Origin: Promethearchaeota archaeon | Lineage (GTDB): Archaea > Asgardarchaeota > Lokiarchaeia > Sigynarchaeales > SOKP01 | Length of the DNA: 7,488 nucleotides | Direction of reading: 5' to 3' | NCBI GenBank assembly: GCA_016839655.1 | Contig: JAEOTW010000085.1 | Coordinates: 1-7,488 of the forward strand | In this document: positions 4,054 through 7,488 of the stretch, in pieces | Layout: every line of letters starts with the position of its first letter | Position numbering within the stretch: position 1 is the stretch's first letter | Translations under genes and position numbers: made by a program | Notes under the pieces: generated by a model | The model's database searches: none | The model's input: the letters and a program-made list of their open reading frames with translations, nothing else | What the model was told of the DNA's origin: nothing

Positions 4054-5802
4054 TTGAAACCCTTTAAGCCCGAAAGTGAATTAACAGAAGTACAGAATTT
4101 TTATGAGCAAGTTATTAATGAAATTTTTTCATCAAATTCAGAAGCTATAGAATTACTTAAGACTTTATCTGTTATAAATACAGAGATAGAAACTAATATT
4201 GATTTAAAAAGTTTAAAAGCTTCCTATAAAGTACTAAATATCGAGATTTCCTTCACTCAATTATTAAATACAGGCTTAATAAAAAAAAAAGAAGGCAAAG
4301 AAGATATATATGAATTTTCCTCTCCAGAAATTAAAGATGTTTTAGAAACCTTAGCTAATGAAAAGAATCATGACAGAGCTATAAAATACTATAAGAATAA
4401 AAAAAAGAAATGGAAAGTTAATATTTTAGATGATATTGAGTTTCTTTATCATAAAGCAAAACTAAAGCCATCTGAGGAAGTAGTAAATGAATTTTTAACA
4501 ATTGCCAATAATATAGAACAATTTGATTTTAGACATAAAAGATTGATTGATGTTGGACAAGAATTATTTATACTTGAGGATAAATATAAAGCTCCAATTC
4601 TAATCGTGCTTGGAAATTTATTATCTGTCTTGGGTAGTTCTGAAACTGCAGAGAGAATCTTTCTTAATGCCTTAGATATTTTCAAAAATCTGGCGAAAAA
4701 ATATTACAAAATATACCTCCCCTATATTGCTGCGACTCAAAAAAACCTCGGAACACTATATACGGATTTAAAACGTTTTGATGAGGCAGAAAAAGTTTAT
4801 AGTGATGCCTTAAGCTCATACAAGGAGTTAGAAAGACAATATTATGATGCGCATTCACCTGGTTTTCATTTTAAAGAGTATGGTAAGATAGAAAAGTCAT
4901 ATATTGATGATCTTAAGGCATATAACGATATATTAAAGCGATATTATGATATATATATACCCGAGGAGCCCCCTATTACAAGTGAATTTGGAAATGTAGG
5001 TATTGATTTAGATTTATTAGAAGATATTCAAGATGGAACCATTGATTCTATAGAAAGTTATAAAACACTAGCTAAAATGTCTTATGATATGTATTTATTC
5101 GATATTGCTAAAACTCATAGTAGTCTTGGACTTATTTATAGTGAATTAATGAGATTTGAAGAAGCAGAAAGGATGCACCTTGAAGCATTAAAGCTTAAAA
5201 GAAAAGTTGCGGAACATTATCCCGATCAAGTTTTACCTGAGCTTGTCCTTACTTTAATCGATCTCGGTGATTTATATGCTAGCTTAAATAAATTTGATAA
5301 TGCAGAGCCATTGTTTAAGGAAGCATTAGAAATTTCTCTCCAATTGGCAGAACAAAATCCAGAAGTATATTTATACAATGTTGCTATTATCCAGAATTCC
5401 CTTGGAACTATATATACCAGACTACCGAAATTTGAAGAAGCTGAAAAAATGTATGTTGATGCCTTAAAAATTTTTAAAATTTTTGCAAAAGAAGACCCTA
5501 AAACATACAAATTTAATGTTATTGATGTTCAGAACAATCTTGGCTATTTATTTTTAAATATAAGAAATTTTGAAAGAGCTGAATATTATCTTAATAAAGC
5601 ATTGAAGAAAGATCCTGCCAATAGTGAAATTTTGTATAATATCGCCTCCCTTGAATCTCTTAGAAATAATCATGCAATGGCTTTGGAGATATTAGCAAAA
5701 ATAATAGCACTTGATAAAAATTATATTGAGAGAGCTTTACAAGATACAAAATTTGATGGTCTTAAAGAGTTAAAAGAATTTAAAGAATTAACAGGTGAGT
5801 GA
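4054..5802 (+). CDS. Winged-helix plus TPR-repeat protein, STAND NTPase C-terminal half
   Basis: The 582 residues from TTG 4054 start with a winged-helix-like domain at about 14-100 (AIELLKTLSVIN, then FTQLLNTGLIKKK and IYEFSSPEIKDVLE). This is the layout that follows the ATPase module in STAND proteins. A helical linker leads into TPR repeats of the kinesin-light-chain style, with NLGTLY/SLGLIY/SLGTIY and EEAE signatures at about 181-215, 224-260, 352-385, 397-432, 442-477, 490-520 and 524-556. The ending LQDTKFDGLKELKEF is a usual TPR-array end. The P-loop ATPase expected in front is absent. The TTG has no Shine-Dalgarno site, and the frame is open upstream to an ATG-TGA, so the true start is uncertain and the gene may be a truncated or decaying STAND gene. 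Likely role if active: a protein-protein interaction scaffold in the cytoplasm. Its stop overlaps the start of the GNAT gene. Confidence 0.8.
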   Translation: MKPFKPESELTEVQNFYEQVINEIFSSNSEAIELLKTLSVINTEIETNIDLKSLKASYKVLNIEISFTQLLNTGLIKKKEGKEDIYEFSSPEIKDVLETLANEKNHDRAIKYYKNKKKKWKVNILDDIEFLYHKAKLKPSEEVVNEFLTIANNIEQFDFRHKRLIDVGQELFILEDKYKAPILIVLGNLLSVLGSSETAERIFLNALDIFKNLAKKYYKIYLPYIAATQKNLGTLYTDLKRFDEAEKVYSDALSSYKELERQYYDAHSPGFHFKEYGKIEKSYIDDLKAYNDILKRYYDIYIPEEPPITSEFGNVGIDLDLLEDIQDGTIDSIESYKTLAKMSYDMYLFDIAKTHSSLGLIYSELMRFEEAERMHLEALKLKRKVAEHYPDQVLPELVLTLIDLGDLYASLNKFDNAEPLFKEALEISLQLAEQNPEVYLYNVAIIQNSLGTIYTRLPKFEEAEKMYVDALKIFKIFAKEDPKTYKFNVIDVQNNLGYLFLNIRNFERAEYYLNKALKKDPANSEILYNIASLESLRNNHAMALEILAKIIALDKNYIERALQDTKFDGLKELKEFKELTGE

Positions 5803-6268
5803 AGTTCCAAAAATTAAACTAAAGAAGATCTCTAAACTTAATTTAATATCAATTTTACAATTAGATGTTAAACCAGAACAGAGAAATCTTGTTGCTTCAA
5901 ATGCAAGATCAATAGCAGAAGCTCATTTCAATAAGGATGCTTGGTTTCGAGCGATTTATTCTGATAATGATCCAATTGGATTTGTAATGATCAGTGATTC
6001 TTCATTAAAGTATAAATCAAATCCAAATCATCAGCCCTCCTATTTTCTTTGGAGATTTATGATTGATGCTAGATATCAAGGAAAAGGATATGGTAAAGAA
6101 GCAATAAAATTAGTAATTAATCATGTTAAAAGTAGGCCAAAGGCAGAAGAACTTCTGTTAAGCCATTCTAAATCAGATGGAAATGCGGGAGACTTTTATA
6201 AAAAATTTGGTTTCGAATATACAGGTAAAGTAATAGATGATGAATTAGTAATGAGTTTAAAATTGTAA
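5795..6268 (+). CDS. GNAT N-acetyltransferase, polyamine (BltD/PaiA-like) type
   Basis: The 157-aa protein is a single GNAT domain that transfers acetyl from acetyl-CoA to an amine. The core is FLWRFMIDARYQGKGYGKEA (84-103), with the acetyl-CoA pyrophosphate loop QGKGYG at 95-100. Motif B follows: DGNAGDFYKKFGFEYTGK (128-145), with the conserved Tyr (Y135) and GF, and then the terminal strand DDELVMSLKL. The WRFMID...QGKGYG and GF-x-x-TG-x-x-x-DxE-x-VM features resemble spermine/spermidine or diamine acetyltransferases, so a polyamine substrate is plausible but inferred. The start is GTG 5795 inside GTGAGTGA, overlapping the TPR stop by 8 nt. No Shine-Dalgarno site is present and no ATG lies before the core, so translation is probably coupled to the TPR gene. 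Confidence 0.9.
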   Translation: MSEVPKIKLKKISKLNLISILQLDVKPEQRNLVASNARSIAEAHFNKDAWFRAIYSDNDPIGFVMISDSSLKYKSNPNHQPSYFLWRFMIDARYQGKGYGKEAIKLVINHVKSRPKAEELLLSHSKSDGNAGDFYKKFGFEYTGKVIDDELVMSLKL

Positions 6269-6290
6269 AATATTAGTCACTCACTTTAAT

Positions 6291-6303
6291 TCTAATTTTT
6301 CTT
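6291..6303 (+). terminator. T-rich terminator after the GNAT gene
   Basis: tctaatttttctt lies 22 nt past the GNAT stop in the short convergent gap with the aldo/keto reductase gene. It has no hairpin, as expected for archaeal termination. Confidence 0.4.
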
Positions 6304-6316
6304 CATAATTTAATAC

Positions 6317-7210
6317 TTACTTGGTAAATGAAGTTTCTAATTCAGATATTACTAATTTCAAATTATCCATGTTTTGATTTACATCATATAATAATTTAAT
6401 ATCTTCTCTTGACAATCTAATTTCACTAGCTTTAGCATTTGCTTCCATATGCTCGATCTTAAATGCTTTAGGAATGGTAATCATATTCTCATGATTAATT
6501 AACCAAGCAATAGCAATTTGTTGAATAGTCGAGTTATGTGATTTTGCTACTCGATCTAATTTTTCTCTTAACTCTCCTTCTAATTTATGAAAACCACTAT
6601 GTCCTAAGGGACTATAAGCCGTCATAATGATTCCCTCATTTTGATAAAAAGGTAGCGATTTTTTTATATGTTTTTGTCTTGTAACGCTAGCATTTAATTG
6701 ATTGTTAACCAGCTCAGTATTTTTTAGATAAGTCTGAGCTTCTTTAAATTGATCTACAGAAAAATTACTTACTCCTATATATCTCACTTTTCCTTCATTG
6801 ACAAGATCCTCTAAAATTCTCATTTGTTTCTCTATTGATATTAAAGGAGATGGCCAATGTATAAGATAAAGATCTATTTGCTTAATTCCTAATCTTTTAA
6901 GGCTATTATACGCCGCTTTTTTCATAGTATTATATCTTAAGTGCATTGGAAACAATTTGGTTGTTATAAATAAATCATCTCTATTATATTCAGAAATTAC
7001 TTGTCCAACAATTTTCTCTGATGTACCTTTCCCATACATTTCAGCAGTGTCTATATGAGTAATTCCAAGTTCAATACCTTTCCTTATTGATTCCTTCCAT
7101 TTTTCATAATAATCTTTATTTCTAAAACTTTTAATACCCCAAGTACCTTGACCTAGGATTGGAATTTTCTCTCCTGTTTTCCCTAAGTTAATCTTTTTCA
7201 ATTCTATCAC
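6317..7210 (-). CDS. Aldo/keto reductase (NADPH-dependent oxidoreductase)
   Basis: This is a cytosolic TIM-barrel enzyme that reduces aldehydes or ketones with NAD(P)H; the physiological substrate cannot be read from sequence. Counting from GTG 7210 (297 aa), the catalytic tetrad is complete: D54 (HIDTAEMYG), Y59, K85 (ITTKLF) and H118 (LYLIHWPSP). These positions are almost those of the family standard (D50, Y55, K84, H117). Cofactor-side motifs are present: GVSNFS (146-151), TAYSPLG and IPKA (247-250). Start choice: an in-frame TTG at 7237 would add nine residues, and TTG 7201 would give the shortest form (KKINLGKTGEKIP). GTG 7210 is preferred from family length and a leader of about 33 nt after the promoter. 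No clear Shine-Dalgarno site was found for any of them. It is monocistronic and convergent with the GNAT gene. Confidence 0.93.
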   Translation of the reverse strand: MIELKKINLGKTGEKIPILGQGTWGIKSFRNKDYYEKWKESIRKGIELGITHIDTAEMYGKGTSEKIVGQVISEYNRDDLFITTKLFPMHLRYNTMKKAAYNSLKRLGIKQIDLYLIHWPSPLISIEKQMRILEDLVNEGKVRYIGVSNFSVDQFKEAQTYLKNTELVNNQLNASVTRQKHIKKSLPFYQNEGIIMTAYSPLGHSGFHKLEGELREKLDRVAKSHNSTIQQIAIAWLINHENMITIPKAFKIEHMEANAKASEIRLSREDIKLLYDVNQNMDNLKLVISELETSFTK

Positions 7211-7261
7211 ACTTTCTTTTTTAGAAATAAGAAACAATAAAGAACTTTAATTTTGATTGTT

Positions 7262-7274
7262 AAAATTTATTATA
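7262..7274 (-). promoter_or_regulatory. TATA box of the aldo/keto reductase gene
   Basis: On the minus strand the sequence TATAATAAATTTT would set the transcript start near 7242. That lies 5 nt before the TTG at 7237 and about 33 nt before GTG 7210. A TTG-started leaderless mRNA would be unusual, which favours the later start. Confidence 0.45.
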
Positions 7275-7410
7275 GTCTTGTAGGATTTCATTCAAAATTG
7301 ATTGCTTTTTTGCTAATACTTTTATAAAATATAAAGCGATTTATTTCTGAAGATAATTTTAGCTTATTAGGATAATTTTATGTGCTTTAAAATTAAAAAT
7401 TTAAAATAAT

Positions 7411-7430
7411 TAAAAATAGAAAAAAGAAAT
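7411..7430 (-). terminator. T-rich terminator of the right-edge gene
   Basis: On the minus strand the sequence atttcttttttctattttta follows the stop at 7441 by about 10 nt. It fits an archaeal terminator and separates that gene from the aldo/keto reductase promoter. The rest of 7238-7410 holds nothing else that I can support. Confidence 0.4.
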
Positions 7431-7440
7431 ACTAGATATT

Positions 7441-7488
7441 TCAAATCAAGTCTAATTTATTTTGACAATAAGGACAGTGAAGTGGCAA
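7441..7488 (-). CDS. Partial gene, C-terminal end with CPYC zinc knuckle
   Basis: The minus strand enters from the right edge with an open frame of 15 codons and a TGA at 7441-7443. It ends LPLHCPYCQNKLDLI. A CPYC pair so close to the C-terminus is what a zinc ribbon's second half looks like. A T-rich terminator directly follows. Only the last residues are visible, so the family is unknown and even the frame is supported mainly by the CxxC and the terminator. Confidence 0.5.
   Translation of the reverse strand: MPLHCPYCQNKLDLI

Noticed and set aside
1..7488. Search for tRNA, rRNA, CRISPR arrays and insertion sequences
   Set aside because: No tRNA-like cloverleaf with a GTTCGA-type arm, no regularly spaced repeats, and no transposase frame or terminal inverted repeats were seen by eye; the AT-rich background limits this reading.

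Overview
The window looks like an AT-rich archaeal genome fragment. The archaeal signs are an Ogg2-type 8-oxoguanine DNA glycosylase, TATA-like boxes about 25 nt ahead of several genes, pyrimidine/T-rich ends instead of hairpin terminators, Shine-Dalgarno (SD) sites of the GGTGAT/GGAG kind, one likely leaderless gene, and TTG/GTG starts. The kinesin-light-chain-style TPR protein, DUF1847 protein and low GC would fit an Asgard (Loki-like) archaeon or another anaerobic archaeon. That placement is a guess.

Left part (1-1476): four small genes, none assignable to a known function. On the minus strand, a partial gene (start at 66) follows a 47-residue Cys4 zinc-ribbon gene (217 to 74). Divergent from them is a 191-aa orphan (346-921), then a 154-aa protein with two cysteine pairs (1012-1476). 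Sampled lines here are more GC-rich (about 35-45%) than lines further right (15-33%). Small orphan and zinc-ribbon genes with shifted composition suggest the edge of a virus- or plasmid-derived segment ending near 1480-1590. A cluster of short repeats at 295-352 lies between the two divergent units and touches the 346 start codon, so it may be an operator.

Middle part (1590-3675): a complete Ogg2 glycosylase with all key residues, very probably leaderless; a DUF1847 cysteine-rich presumed metal-binding protein with its own promoter; and, on the minus strand, a two-pass membrane protein with an extracytoplasmic domain, started by TTG behind a strong SD.

Right part (3676-7488): a 258-nt promoter-bearing gap leads to a winged-helix plus TPR protein. 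Its open frame continues upstream of every usable start to an ATG directly followed by TGA, and it resembles the back half of a STAND NTPase without its ATPase. It overlaps by 8 nt a GNAT acetyltransferase of polyamine (BltD/PaiA-like) type. An aldo/keto reductase converges on the pair from the minus strand, and the window ends inside the C-terminus of another minus-strand gene carrying a CPYC knuckle.

No rRNA, tRNA, CRISPR array, transposase or insertion sequence was seen. The most interesting items are the ATG-TGA truncated STAND/TPR gene, the divergent zinc-ribbon locus with its repeats, and the four-cysteine 154-aa protein.
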